Below, in pieces: positions 50,155-59,763 of a stretch of 64,000 nt of DNA. Each line of letters opens with the position of its first letter. Within the stretch, counting starts at the first letter, position 1. The stretch covers positions 62,001 to 126,000 of the forward strand of contig NZ_BMUI01000010.1 of NCBI RefSeq assembly GCF_014650115.1, written 5' to 3'. A program made the position numbers and the translations under genes. The stretch comes from Streptomyces olivaceoviridis. GTDB taxonomy: Bacteria; Actinomycetota; Actinomycetes; Streptomycetales; Streptomycetaceae. The notes beneath the pieces are model-generated. The model saw only the letters and a list, made by a program, of their open reading frames with translations, searched no databases and was not told the origin of the DNA.

Positions 50155-50628
50155 TCAGTGCTGCTGCGGAACCGGTGCCGGCGTGGCGTGACGGTGGTGC
50201 GGTACGGGCGCCGGACGCGCGTGTTCCGGAGCGGGTGCCGGGTGCCGGGGCGCGGGAGCGGCGGTGGACGGCACCGGGCTCGGGGCGGCCGGTCCGGGGG
50301 TGGCGGGCACCGGGGAAGGCGTGGCCGGTACCGGGGCGGGGCTCGTCGTGCGTACGGGGGAGGGGACGGGGGACGGGGTTCCCGTGCGCACCGGCGACGG
50401 GACCGGGGACGGGGTCGCCTGGTCACGCGCCGGGGCCGGGGCGGCGGCACTTCGGGAGTGGGCCGTGGGGTGGGTGGCGCGGCTGTCGGTCGCGGCCGGG
50501 CCGTCGTCCTGGGCCGCCTGGGCGGTCAGGGTTCCGGCGACGGCCAGGGCCGCGCCTACGGCGGAGACCCCCAGCGCGGCGCGCAGCCGGTGGGTGCGGT
50601 TCGGGCGCGGGGCACGGTGTACGGACAT
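50155..50628 (-). CDS. Secreted Pro/Ala-rich low-complexity protein
   Basis: A 157-residue protein with a signal peptide (about 1-38, ending AQAAQ) and a mature part made almost wholly of Pro, Ala, Ser and Thr. It has repeats such as TPSPVPSPVR and a His/Pro-rich end (HHRHATPAPVPQQH). There is no enzymatic domain; a wall-spanning or surface role is the only safe guess. GAAGGAACAC precedes the ATG at 50628, so the in-frame upstream ATG is rejected. Confidence 0.65.
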   Translation of the reverse strand: MSVHRAPRPNRTHRLRAALGVSAVGAALAVAGTLTAQAAQDDGPAATDSRATHPTAHSRSAAAPAPARDQATPSPVPSPVRTGTPSPVPSPVRTTSPAPVPATPSPVPATPGPAAPSPVPSTAAPAPRHPAPAPEHARPAPVPHHRHATPAPVPQQH

Positions 50629-50647
50629 GTGTTCCTTCGGTCGCTCA

Positions 50648-50700
50648 GGGTCGGACAACTGGACGGGGTGGAGGCCTCCACCCCGACAGACGTCCGACCC
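50648..50700. promoter_or_regulatory. Nested palindrome upstream of the Pro-rich protein gene
   Basis: A 22-bp gapless perfect palindrome (50664-50685, half-site CGGGGTGGAGG) is flanked by outer inverted arms GGGTCGGA (50648-50655) and TCCGACCC (50693-50700). It sits 36 bp before the start codon and may be an operator or a 5'-leader structure. Confidence 0.55.
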
Positions 50701-50802
50701 CGGGCGAGGTTGCGGGTGACGTCCGGCGAATTTTCCGCCATCCGTTTCCCGCCATCGCTTCCCGCCACTCGCGAGCGACCGCCCACCCCCGCCCGAGGGG
50801 TC

Positions 50803-51498
50803 TCAGCCCAGGTGCTTCAGCAGTTCCTCGGCGACCGGGGCCGAGGAGGCCGGGTTCTGGCCGGTGATCAGGTTGCGGTCCACCACGACGTGCGGCGCCC
50901 ACGGCTCACCCGCCCGCACCTCGACGCCCGCCTCGGTCAGCCGGTCCTGGAGCAGCCACTTGGCCTGCCCGGCGAGACCGCCCTGGGTCTCCTCCTCGTT
51001 GGTGAAGGCCGCCGCGCGGTAGCCGGCGAAGGCGTTGCCGCCGTCGGAGCGGACCGCGGCGAGCAGGGCGGCCGGACCGTGGCAGACCACGGCCAGCGGC
51101 TTGCCCGAGTCAAGGGCCGCCACCAGCAGCCGGCCCGACTCGGCGTCCACGGCCAGGTCCTCCATGGGGCCGTGCCCGCCCGGGTAGAACACGGCGGCGA
51201 ACTCGGTGAGGTCCACCTCCGCGAGCTTCACCGGCGTCCGCAGCTCGGTCATCTCCTCCAGCGCGCCGGCGATCTCGTCGGCCTTCTCCTGGCCGCCGTT
51301 GACCTCGGCGGCCAGGCTCGCCCGGTCGACCGGCGGCACCACACCGCCCGGCGTGGCGACGACGACCTCGTGACCGGCGGCCTTGACGGCCCGGTAGGGG
51401 ACCACGGCCTCCTCGGCCCAGAAGCCGGTCGGGTGCGCTGTGCCGTCGGCGAGCGTCCAGTGATCGGCGCCGGTCATCACGAACAGGATCTTCGACAT
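50803..51498 (-). CDS. DJ-1/PfpI-family (Hsp31-like) protein
   Basis: A 231-residue class I glutamine-amidotransferase-fold protein. The nucleophile elbow Cys is in LAVVCHGPAALL, with FYPGGHGPMEDL as the Glu/His-side motif and ADHWTLADGTAHPTGFWAEE at the N-terminus. This layout matches Hsp31/glyoxalase III-like members that detoxify methylglyoxal or repair glycated proteins; which activity applies is not visible. The ATG at 51498 is chosen. It is divergent from the LysR regulator, a common arrangement in which the regulator controls it. Confidence 0.87.
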   Translation of the reverse strand: MSKILFVMTGADHWTLADGTAHPTGFWAEEAVVPYRAVKAAGHEVVVATPGGVVPPVDRASLAAEVNGGQEKADEIAGALEEMTELRTPVKLAEVDLTEFAAVFYPGGHGPMEDLAVDAESGRLLVAALDSGKPLAVVCHGPAALLAAVRSDGGNAFAGYRAAAFTNEEETQGGLAGQAKWLLQDRLTEAGVEVRAGEPWAPHVVVDRNLITGQNPASSAPVAEELLKHLG

Positions 51499-51592
51499 GG
51501 GGTTCTCTCTCCAGAAGGCTTGCGTCCACAGGCGCCTCGGGGCCGCGGATGCGGCGGTTCGGGCCTGCGAGAACGAACGTAGGCGAGTCGGC

Positions 51593-51642
51593 CCATAGGC
51601 ATCCAATGAAGCACCGAATGGCTGACATTGGGTTTCCTATGG
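51593..51642. promoter_or_regulatory. LysR-type operator candidate in the divergent region
   Basis: Inverted sequences CCATAGG (51593) and CCTATGG (51636), enclosing ATCCAAT (51601) and ATTGGG (51627), lie between the DJ-1 start and the LysR GTG. That is the expected place and style for LysR autoregulation. Confidence 0.5.
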
Positions 51643-51677
51643 CGGCCGGGGAATACGCGGCGGCCATACTCGGACCC

Positions 51678-53063
51678 GTGGAGACCGCTTCCCCCGCTTC
51701 CCTCGACCTGAACCTGCTGCGCACCTTCCTCGCGGTGTACCGCTCCGGTTCCTTCACCGGCGCCGCCCGGCTGCTCGGACTGTCCCAGCCCACGGTGACG
51801 ACGCAGATGCGCGCACTGGAACGGCAGACCGGCCGGGAGCTGTTCGAACGGCTGCCGCGCGGTGTGACGCCGACCCCGGTGGCCGACGAGCTGGCTGCCC
51901 GGATCGCCGCGCCCCTGGACGAGCTGGCCGCCGTCGCCGGTCCCACGCCGCAGGCCGGGGCCCGGGCCGAGCCCGTCCATCTGGCCGGCCCGGCGGAACT
52001 CCTGTGCACCCGGGCCCTGCCGGCCCTCGCGCCGCTGATCGCGGAGGGCGTACGGCTGCGGGTGGCGACCGGGCTGACCGATCCGCTGCTGGACGAACTG
52101 CGGGCCGGCCGCCACGATCTGGTGATCGCCACCACCCGCCCCCGCGGCCGTACGGTGCACGCCGTCCCGCTCACCGACGAGGAGTTCGTACTGGTCGCGG
52201 CCCCGATCTGGGCCGAGCGGCTGCTGGGGCGCGGACCCGCGCGGGAGAACGAGGGCGAGGGGGCCGCCGGGCGGAAGACCGAGGGACGCGGGGTTGCCGT
52301 GCGGGATACGGACACCGACGGGGTCGTCGTACCGGAGACCGACGACGAGGTCCACGGACAGGGCCCGGCGGGGCTGGGCCCTGAGGGTCTGGGGTCGGCC
52401 GGGCTGGGCGGCGGGGGTCTGGGGTCGGCCGGGCAGGGCGGCGGGGGTCAAGAATCCGCCCTGCGGGGCAGCGAAAATCAAGGGCCCGCCGTGCAGGGCG
52501 CCGAGGACCAAGAGCCAGCAGGGCAGGGCACCAAGAACCAAGAGCCCGCAGGGCAGCGCGCCGAGGACCAAGAGCCAGCAGGGCAGCGCGCCGAGCGTCA
52601 AGGATCCGCCGGGCGGGACGCCGAGGGTCTGGGACCCGCCATGCAGGCCACCGAGCGCCAAGGGCCCACCGTGCGGGACGCCGGCGGGCGGTCGTTCGCC
52701 GCGCCGGACTCCTTCGACCCCGCCGTGCTGCACGAGGTTCCGCTCATCACCTACGCCGAGGATCTGCCGATCGCCCGCCGGTACTGGCGGCACGTCTTCG
52801 GCTGGCGTCTGTCGCGTACCGCCGCCGTGACCGTCCCCGATCTGCGCGGGGTGCTCGCGGCCGTGGCCGCCGGCGCCGGGTTCAGCGTGCTGCCCCGCTA
52901 TCTGTGCCAGGACCTCCTGGCCTCCGGCGCGCTCGTCGCGCTGCTGGAACCGGAGGACCCGCCGATCAACACCGGCTTCCTCGTCCAGCGCCCCGGTGCC
53001 TCCGACAACCCCGACGTGGCCCGCGTCCGCGCCCTCCTGCTGCGGGCGGCGCGCAGTTGGTAG
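51678..53063 (+). CDS. LysR-family regulator with a large repetitive insertion
   Basis: A 461-residue LysR regulator; the family norm is about 300. The N-terminal helix-turn-helix is intact (LDLNLLRTFLAVYRSGSFTG, AARLLGLSQPTVTTQMRALE). The effector domain runs to about residue 184 (APIWAERLLG). A Gly/Gln/Glu-rich insertion of about 160 residues follows, then the domain resumes at VLHEVPLITYAEDLPIARRY and ends with FSVLPRYLCQDLLASG. Removing the insert leaves a normal-length protein. Most of the insert is eleven 30-bp repeats that keep the frame. The GTG at 51678 gives the standard start. It is divergent from the DJ-1 gene. Confidence 0.88.
   Translation: METASPASLDLNLLRTFLAVYRSGSFTGAARLLGLSQPTVTTQMRALERQTGRELFERLPRGVTPTPVADELAARIAAPLDELAAVAGPTPQAGARAEPVHLAGPAELLCTRALPALAPLIAEGVRLRVATGLTDPLLDELRAGRHDLVIATTRPRGRTVHAVPLTDEEFVLVAAPIWAERLLGRGPARENEGEGAAGRKTEGRGVAVRDTDTDGVVVPETDDEVHGQGPAGLGPEGLGSAGLGGGGLGSAGQGGGGQESALRGSENQGPAVQGAEDQEPAGQGTKNQEPAGQRAEDQEPAGQRAERQGSAGRDAEGLGPAMQATERQGPTVRDAGGRSFAAPDSFDPAVLHEVPLITYAEDLPIARRYWRHVFGWRLSRTAAVTVPDLRGVLAAVAAGAGFSVLPRYLCQDLLASGALVALLEPEDPPINTGFLVQRPGASDNPDVARVRALLLRAARSW
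52356..52685 (+). repeat. Eleven 30-bp repeats (decapeptide repeats) in the LysR gene
   Basis: Units of exactly 30 bp start at 52356, 52386 and so on to 52656. Each encodes ten residues of the form DQEPAGQRAE or GLGSAGLGGG. The units at 52536 and 52566 are almost identical in DNA, which points to recent slippage or unequal exchange. Confidence 0.9.
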
Positions 53064-53080
53064 GCAGGTGGACGGGGTCG

Positions 53081-53647
53081 TCAGGACGGGGTGGTTCCCG
53101 GGACGGCCGTCCACTCCGGGGCCAGGACCGACCAGATCTCCTCGTCGTGCCGCTCGCCCCGGTAGAGGTAACTCTCCCGCAGCACGGCCTCCTTGCGCAT
53201 GCCCAGCCGGCGGGCGACCGCGATGCTGGGCGCGTTGCCGGCCGACACCCACCACTCGACGCGGTGGATGCCCCGCTCCCGGATCGCCCAGTCGATGAGC
53301 AAGCGTGCCGCCCGGGTCACCAGACCGCGGCCCACCGCGGCCGGTTCCAGCCAGCAGCCCGCCTCCGCCGTACCCTGCGGCACGTCCATCCGGCGCAGGA
53401 TGACCGCCCCCACCAGGGTGCCGTCGAGGCGGATCGCCCGGATGAGCCCCGCGTCGGCCGCCTCCTTCTCGGCGTACGCCTCCAGGAACGCCCGGCCGGC
53501 GGCGAGATCCGTGACCACGTCCGGCAGTCCGTTGAACCGGCCGATGAATTCCCGGCCCCGGTCCACATGGGCGAGGAACTCCTCGGCCTGCCAGGGCTGG
53601 AGAGGACACAGTTCGGCACCGTCGGCACCGAGAGGGGTCGCGAACAT
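53081..53647 (-). CDS. GNAT-family N-acetyltransferase (RimJ/RimL-like)
   Basis: A 188-residue acetyl-CoA-dependent acetyltransferase of the ribosomal-protein/serine acetyltransferase group: PLQPWQAEEFLAHVDRGREF, AEAGCWLEPAAVGRGLVTRA (the acetyl-CoA-binding loop) and IHRVEWWVSAGNAPSIAVAR, then LGMRKEAVLRESYLY. The ATG at 53647 has GAAGGTG at the right distance; a GTG two codons earlier is possible. It follows the HD-domain gene with touching stop and start, so the two are co-expressed. The acetylated partner is unknown. Confidence 0.87.
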   Translation of the reverse strand: MFATPLGADGAELCPLQPWQAEEFLAHVDRGREFIGRFNGLPDVVTDLAAGRAFLEAYAEKEAADAGLIRAIRLDGTLVGAVILRRMDVPQGTAEAGCWLEPAAVGRGLVTRAARLLIDWAIRERGIHRVEWWVSAGNAPSIAVARRLGMRKEAVLRESYLYRGERHDEEIWSVLAPEWTAVPGTTPS

Positions 53648-53649
53648 GG

Positions 53650-54249
53650 TCACCTTCGGCCGAGAGGGTGGGACATCTGGTACGCCAGCCTACGGTCCGC
53701 GTCCTCCCCGACGGCGGTGAGGGCTTCGTCCAGCTCCATGAACCACTGCCAGGCGGGCCCTCCACCGGCCTCGGCCAGCCGCGCCACCACCAGGTCCTCC
53801 AGCTCCGGGACGCGCTTGTTCCTCCAGACCTTGTCGGCCAGGCTCACCAGCAAGTCCTCCACGCCGGTCCCGGGAGCCGTCCAGGACGCGTGGGTGCCGG
53901 CGAACCGGGCGAGGCCGGCCGGCACACCGTGCTCCAGCAGCAACTCCCGCCCCGCCGCCTCGTGTCGCGCGCCCGGACCGGACAGCTCGGCCGGGTGCGG
54001 GACCTTGCCGATGTCGTGCGTGGCGGCACCGAACAGCACCGCCTCCGCGTCCGGCTCCAGCCGCGGACAGCGCGGTCGTACCCACGCCAGGAGCTGTGCC
54101 GCGACATCGTGCACCGCTCGCAGGTGGGCCACCAGCCGTGGCGGTGCGTCGACTTGCTCCAGCAGCAGGGCGGCCCGCTCGGGCAGGGGGCGCAGGGGCG
54201 GGTCGTCGAGGTCGTCCGTCGCGATCGACGGTGCGTCGCCGGCTGGCAC
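53650..54249 (-). CDS. HD-domain phosphohydrolase
   Basis: A 199-residue HD-superfamily protein. The metal-binding pair is in FGAATHDIGKVPHP, with an upstream ligand His in LRAVHDVAAQLL, and GTHASW and LVSLADKVWR follow as in phosphodiesterase or nucleotidase members. No partner domain is fused. The GTG at 54249 is used. The acetyltransferase gene follows with overlap. Substrate unknown; a nucleotide or cyclic nucleotide is typical of the fold. Confidence 0.82.
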   Translation of the reverse strand: MPAGDAPSIATDDLDDPPLRPLPERAALLLEQVDAPPRLVAHLRAVHDVAAQLLAWVRPRCPRLEPDAEAVLFGAATHDIGKVPHPAELSGPGARHEAAGRELLLEHGVPAGLARFAGTHASWTAPGTGVEDLLVSLADKVWRNKRVPELEDLVVARLAEAGGGPAWQWFMELDEALTAVGEDADRRLAYQMSHPLGRR

Positions 54250-54458
54250 CGTGCCAGGGTAATCAGTGACGTGTCCACGGGCCGTCGGCCGGTGCCGCTG
54301 ACATCGTTGTCCCCTGCTCCCCGGATGGCGATGCGGGGTAGCGGGGCCGACGATGGTGCTGTGGGGTACGGCCGCCGCAGCGCCGGTGCCGTCCGAGGCC
54401 GTCGGGGGACGGAGGCCGGCCCCGGCCGCGGTCGGCGGCCGGAAGGGAGGACACCGTC

Positions 54459-54815
54459 ATGCTGGAAGTGAAGACGGTCGAGAAGCCGGACGAACGGCGC
54501 GACTTCCCCCGCGGCCACCTCGAAGCCCTCCACATGACCGGGCTCGACTTCGCGGTGGGCACGTTCGAACCCGGGTGGCGCTGGTCGGAGAGCGTGGCGC
54601 CGATCGCGGGCACCGAGAGCTGCATGGTCCACCACAACGGGTACGTGGTGCGGGGCCGGATGCACATCCGCATGGACGACGGTGGCGAGAGCGAGGTCGG
54701 CCCCGGCGACGTCTTCGTCTGCGCGCCCGGCCACGACGCCTGGGTGGTCGGCGACGAGCAGGTCGTGCTGTACGACTTCGCCGGGACGATGGCGAACGAG
54801 TACGCGAAGGGTTAG
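54459..54815 (+). CDS. Cupin-domain protein
   Basis: A 118-residue single-domain cupin. The two cupin motifs are roughly WSESVAPIAGTESCMVHHNG and GPGDVFVCAPGHDAWVVG, with His residues that can bind a metal. GGGAGGACACC precedes the ATG. It stands alone between divergent and convergent neighbours, so there is no context to suggest a substrate. Confidence 0.82.
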   Translation: MLEVKTVEKPDERRDFPRGHLEALHMTGLDFAVGTFEPGWRWSESVAPIAGTESCMVHHNGYVVRGRMHIRMDDGGESEVGPGDVFVCAPGHDAWVVGDEQVVLYDFAGTMANEYAKG

Positions 54816-54885
54816 CCGCGCCGAATCCGTCCGCCCGTCTCCTTGCCCCGCCGGGCCGCCCTGGAAGCGGTCCGGCGGAGTCGGT

Positions 54886-55860
54886 CTACACGTCGAAGAC
54901 CCGCGCCCCCTCCTCCGCGAAGGCGATCGTGTCCGTGTGGCCGAACAGGCCCGGGAGGCCACCGGTGTGGAGGAAGACCGTCCGCTCGCCCGGACGGACG
55001 GTGCCGTCACGGACCGCCGCGTGCAGGCCGGCCAGGGCGCGGCCGGTGTAGACGGGGTCGAGGACCAGGCCCTCGGTGCGGGCGGCGAGGCGGAGGGCCT
55101 CGCGTACCGGGGCGGTGAGGGTCGCGTAGCCGGCGCCCACCTGGTCCCGGCGGATCCGCAGGGTGTCCGGCGTGACCGCCTCCGCCGTGAGCGGTGCGGC
55201 GAACTCCGCGACCGCCGCGGCCGGGTCGGTCAGCGCGCCCACGTCGACGCCGAGGACCGACCCGCTGCCCAGGGCCGCGACCAGCCCGGCCATCGTGCCG
55301 CCCGAGCCGAGGGCCACGACCGCCGTACGCAGGCCCGGCAGTTGCTCGCGCAGCTCCGTGCCGCAGCGTACGTACCCCCTGGCTCCCAGCGCGCCGGAGC
55401 CGCCGAACGGAATCAGTGCCGGGCGGGAGCCCTCGGACCGCAGACGCGCGCAGACCTCGGCCGCCGCCGCGTCCAGCCCGGCCCGGTCCACCTCGCCCGC
55501 CCAGGCGAGCCGCGCCCCGAACAGGCCGTCCAGGGCGATGTTCCCGGAGCGGGAGGCGCCCGGGGTGCCGCGCAGGACGAGGACGGCGTCCAGCCCGAGC
55601 CGGGCGCCCGCGGCGGCGGTCAGCCGGGCGTGGTTGCTCTGCGGGGCACCGGTGGTCACGAGTGTGTCGGCGCCCTCGGCGAGGGCCGCGCCCACCGTCC
55701 ACTCCAGCTTGCGGATCTTGTTGCCGCCGCCGCCCAGGCCGGTCAGGTCGTCCCGCTTCACCCACAGGTCCTCCGGGCCGAGCCCGAGCGCGGCGGCGAG
55801 CCGGGGCGCCGGTTCCAGAGGGGTGGGGAAGGTGCCCAGCGGCACGGGCGGGTGGGTCAT
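54886..55860 (-). CDS. PLP-dependent D-cysteine desulfhydrase/ACC deaminase-family enzyme
   Basis: A 324-residue fold-type II PLP enzyme. The PLP Lys is in LGGGGNKIRKLEW. TGAPQSNHARLTAAA, ALGSGGTMAGLVAAL (phosphate-binding loop) and FLHTGGLPGLFG are family hallmarks. It may release pyruvate, H2S and ammonia from D-cysteine or deaminate 1-aminocyclopropane-1-carboxylate. The residues that separate these activities cannot be judged safely here. AAGGACGTC precedes the ATG at 55860. Confidence 0.88.
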   Translation of the reverse strand: MTHPPVPLGTFPTPLEPAPRLAAALGLGPEDLWVKRDDLTGLGGGGNKIRKLEWTVGAALAEGADTLVTTGAPQSNHARLTAAAGARLGLDAVLVLRGTPGASRSGNIALDGLFGARLAWAGEVDRAGLDAAAAEVCARLRSEGSRPALIPFGGSGALGARGYVRCGTELREQLPGLRTAVVALGSGGTMAGLVAALGSGSVLGVDVGALTDPAAAVAEFAAPLTAEAVTPDTLRIRRDQVGAGYATLTAPVREALRLAARTEGLVLDPVYTGRALAGLHAAVRDGTVRPGERTVFLHTGGLPGLFGHTDTIAFAEEGARVFDV

Positions 55861-55990
55861 GGGGACGTCCTTGAGTCGGTGTCGGCGTGGGGGCCAGTCG
55901 ATCACGGCGGGGCACCTCGCGTCATACCGGCGGCAAGGCCCGTGATCCTTGCGCGCAGCGGATCAGCCGGTCATGGTCACGTGCCCCGCC

Positions 55991-57342
55991 TCACACCGGC
56001 AGCAGGCCCGCGATCAGCGCGCTGAGCTGGGCCGCCGTGCGGCACTCGTGCATCTCGACCAGCTTGGCGTACGCGGGCGCGGCCGAGTCGCCGGTGCCCC
56101 AGCGGTCGCGTGGCTCGGGGTTGAGCCAGTAGACGCGCCGGGCCCGCCGGGCCAGCTCGCGTACGGCGGGGAGGTTCGGGTCGCTCATGTTCGTGCGGGC
56201 GTCACCGAGGACGAAAACCGTCGTACGCGGCCCCACCGCACCGCCGTACCGCTCGGCGAACTCGCCCAGCGCCACGCCGTAGTCGCTGCTGCCGTGCCAG
56301 CCGGTGAGCGTGGCCTCGGCGCGGATGCGGGCGCTGAGCCCGTCGGGGTCGGCGCGGCCGTGGTCGAGCAGGCCGGTGACCTCGTCGAGCCGGTTGACGA
56401 ACGCGAACACGCGCACCTTGCCGAACTGGTCGTGCAGCGCTTGCACGAGGAGCATGGTGAAGTCCGAGAAGCCGGACACCGAGCCCGACACATCGCAGAG
56501 CAGCACCAGTTCGGGCCGGACCGGGCGGCGCCGCCGCAGCACCGGCCGCATCGGCACGCCCCCCGTGGACAGCGAGGAGCGCAGGGTGCGGCGCAGGTCG
56601 ATCGTGCCGCGCGCGGCCCGGCGGCGGCGCGCGGCGAGCCGGGTGGCCAGCTTCCGCGCCAACGGCTGGACCGCGCGGCGGAGTTCGGTCAGCTGGTCCC
56701 GGTTCGCGATCAGGAAGTCGACCCGGTCGGCGGTCGGCCGCACACCCCGCCGCGCGATCTCGTCCCGCCCCCGCCGCTCGGCCACCCGGCGCCGGGCCTC
56801 CGCCCCCACCAGCCGCCGGAACTCCTCGATGCGGCGGCGGATCTCGTCGTCCAGCAACCGGTCCGCGAACCCGGCGCCGCCGTTGCCGTCCCGGCCCCGG
56901 ACGTCGGCCCGCACCCGGGCCAGCAGGGTCTGGGGCCGCAGCCGGTCCAGGGTCTGGTACGCCGACCAGCCGTCCGAGCCCGGTGAACTCCCGTACCCGC
57001 CCAGTCCGTCGACCGCCTCCGCCGCCAACCGGGCCATCATGGCCCGGTCGTCGGCGGCCAGTGCCTCGGCCAGCCGGTCGCGCAGGGCTTCCCGGTCCCG
57101 GGGAGCGTCCTCGGGACCGCCGACTCCGCGCGGGAAGTAGAGGTCGAAGACCGGGTCGAACAGGACCCGTTGACCCGGTCCGTGCAGCAGCGTCGCCGCC
57201 AGCCCCTCACGCAGGCGCTCCCGGTCCGCGAGGCCCAGCGCCTCCACTGCCCGGGCCGCGTCCACGGTCTCTCCGGTGCCGATCCGCACCCCGTGCGCGC
57301 GCAGCGCCGCGGCCAGGCCGGTGATCCGGTCGCCGACGTCGG

Positions 57343-57346
<4 letters not shown>
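55991..57346 (-). CDS. VWA-domain protein (CoxE-like), partner of MoxR ATPase
   Basis: A 451-residue protein with a helical N-terminal part (LAAALRAHGVRIGTGETVDA) and a C-terminal von Willebrand A domain. Its metal site DVSGSVSG is in LVLLCDVSGSVSGFSDFTML, with GWHGSSDYG and FVLGDARTNM completing the MIDAS. Such proteins work with MoxR AAA+ ATPases to insert metals or activate protein complexes. GTG at 57346 overlaps the ATPase stop by 4 bp. No obvious client enzyme is adjacent. Confidence 0.88.
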
Positions 57347-58200
<854 letters not shown>

Positions 58201-58291
58201 CGGGGCCTCCGGCGGGGTCGGGGACAGGGTCCGGGAGGAACGGTTTCCGATCTCCTATCTAAGCGCTTGTTCAGCTTCTGCGCCATGGTGT

Positions 58292-58305
58292 ACACCGATC
58301 GGTGT
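58292..58305. promoter_or_regulatory. Palindromic TetR-type operator
   Basis: ACACCGATCGGTGT is a perfect 14-bp palindrome, 32 bp before the TetR start and 92 bp before the MoxR start. It is well placed for autorepression. Confidence 0.65.
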
Positions 58306-58337
58306 CCTCCGAGTCGGCGTCGCGGTAATCTCGCGGT

Positions 58338-58910
58338 ATGACCAGCACACAGAAGGCGTCCCCCCGAGACCGGCTGCTCGATGCCGCCGCCCGGCTCTCC
58401 TACCGCGACGGTGTGTCCATCGGCATCGAGGCGCTGTGCCGGGAGGCGGGCGTCTCCAAGCGGTCGATGTACCAGCTCTTCGAGAGCAAGGACGACATGC
58501 TGGCCGCCAGCCTGGAGCGGCGGATGCCGGCGTACCAGGCCCGGCTGACCCACCCGGATCCAGCGTCCGCGACCCCGCGCGAGAGGATCCTGTACGTCTT
58601 CGGACAACTGGAGAAGGGCTCCGTGGAACCCGAGTACCACGGCTGCCCCTACCTGGCCGTGCTGGTCGAGGTGAAGGATCCGGAGCATCCGGCGAGCGTG
58701 GTCGCCCGCGAGGCCAAGGAGACCCTGCTGAGCGCCTTCCGCGAGGAGGCGGAGCGGGGCGGCGCGCGGGATCCCGAGCTGCTCGCCCGCCAGCTCCTGC
58801 TGGTCTTCGACGGCGCCAGCGCCCGCGCCGGCGCCCGGGTGGAACACCTGGACGACGCACTCGCCACGACCACGGTGACGGCCCTGCTGGACGCGGCGGG
58901 AGTCCGCTAG
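58338..58910 (+). CDS. TetR-family transcriptional regulator
   Basis: A 190-residue one-component repressor. The N-terminal helix-turn-helix is DRLLDAAARLSYRDGVSIGI and ALCREAGVSKRSMYQLFESK. The C-terminal ligand domain contains YHGCPYLAVLVEVKDPEHPA, with a Cys that could take part in sensing. It is divergent from the MoxR/VWA pair. The regulated genes are probably itself and possibly that pair; ligand unknown. Confidence 0.9.
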   Translation: MTSTQKASPRDRLLDAAARLSYRDGVSIGIEALCREAGVSKRSMYQLFESKDDMLAASLERRMPAYQARLTHPDPASATPRERILYVFGQLEKGSVEPEYHGCPYLAVLVEVKDPEHPASVVAREAKETLLSAFREEAERGGARDPELLARQLLLVFDGASARAGARVEHLDDALATTTVTALLDAAGVR

Positions 58911-59082
58911 GTCCTGCCGTCCGGATCAGGGCGCCGGCAGGGCAAGGAGGCGCGTGCGGTGCGGCGCGCACACGAACCCGGGCCGCCACGGCGCATGCCC
59001 CTGGTGCGGACCGTCAGGGCGCGCCCCCCGTCCGGGCCACCACAACGCGCCGCCGTCCTCGCCCGTCCGGTCCAATGGACCC

Positions 59083-59763
59083 GTGAGCGCGCCCCCGGAC
59101 GACTGCCTCGCGCGGAACGAGTGGATCTGCGGTGCCTATCTGAGCACCCGCCGCCAGATCCTGCTCGACGCGGTCGTCCAGCACCTTCAGCTGACCTTCC
59201 TGTCGGTCCTGATCGGCCTGGTCATCGCGCTGCCGCTGGCGGTGCTGGCCCGCCGTTGGGGCTGGGCGGCCGGGCCGGTCCTCGCCGTGACGACGATCCT
59301 CTACACCATCCCGTCGCTGGCCATGTTCTCCCTGCTCCTGCCCCTCTACGGCCTCTCGGCCACCCTGGTCGTCGCCGGGCTGGTGCTGTACTCGCTCACC
59401 CTGCTCGTCCGGAACATCCTCGCCGGCCTGCGCGCGGTCCCGGAGGAGACCCGGCAGGCCGCGCGGGGTCTCGGCTACGGCCCCGTCCGCCTGCTGCTCA
59501 CCGTGGAACTGCCCCTGGCCCTGCCCGCCGCGATGGCCGGCCTGCGCATCGCCACCGTCTCGGCGGTCTCCCTGCTCACGGTCGGCGCGATCGTCGGCTT
59601 CGGCGGTCTCGGCAACCTCATCTACTCCGGTATGAACACCTACTTCAAGGCGCAGGTGCTCACCGCGTCCGTGTTGTGCGTGCTGATCGCCGTCGCCGCC
59701 GACCTGCTCCTGCTGGGCGTACAGCGGCTGATCACCCCCTGGACGCGGGCGGCCCGTTCATGA
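59083..59763 (+). CDS. Osmoprotectant (glycine betaine/choline-type) ABC permease 1
   Basis: A 226-residue ProW/OpuCB-type inner-membrane permease with about six helices. The ATPase-contact loop is GLRAVPEETRQAARGLGYG, and VGAIVGFGGLGNLIYSGM is a family signature. GTG at 59083 is preferred because the open frame upstream is arginine-rich noise. It overlaps the second permease start (ATGA), beginning a three-gene coupled operon. Confidence 0.88.
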   Translation: MSAPPDDCLARNEWICGAYLSTRRQILLDAVVQHLQLTFLSVLIGLVIALPLAVLARRWGWAAGPVLAVTTILYTIPSLAMFSLLLPLYGLSATLVVAGLVLYSLTLLVRNILAGLRAVPEETRQAARGLGYGPVRLLLTVELPLALPAAMAGLRIATVSAVSLLTVGAIVGFGGLGNLIYSGMNTYFKAQVLTASVLCVLIAVAADLLLLGVQRLITPWTRAARS

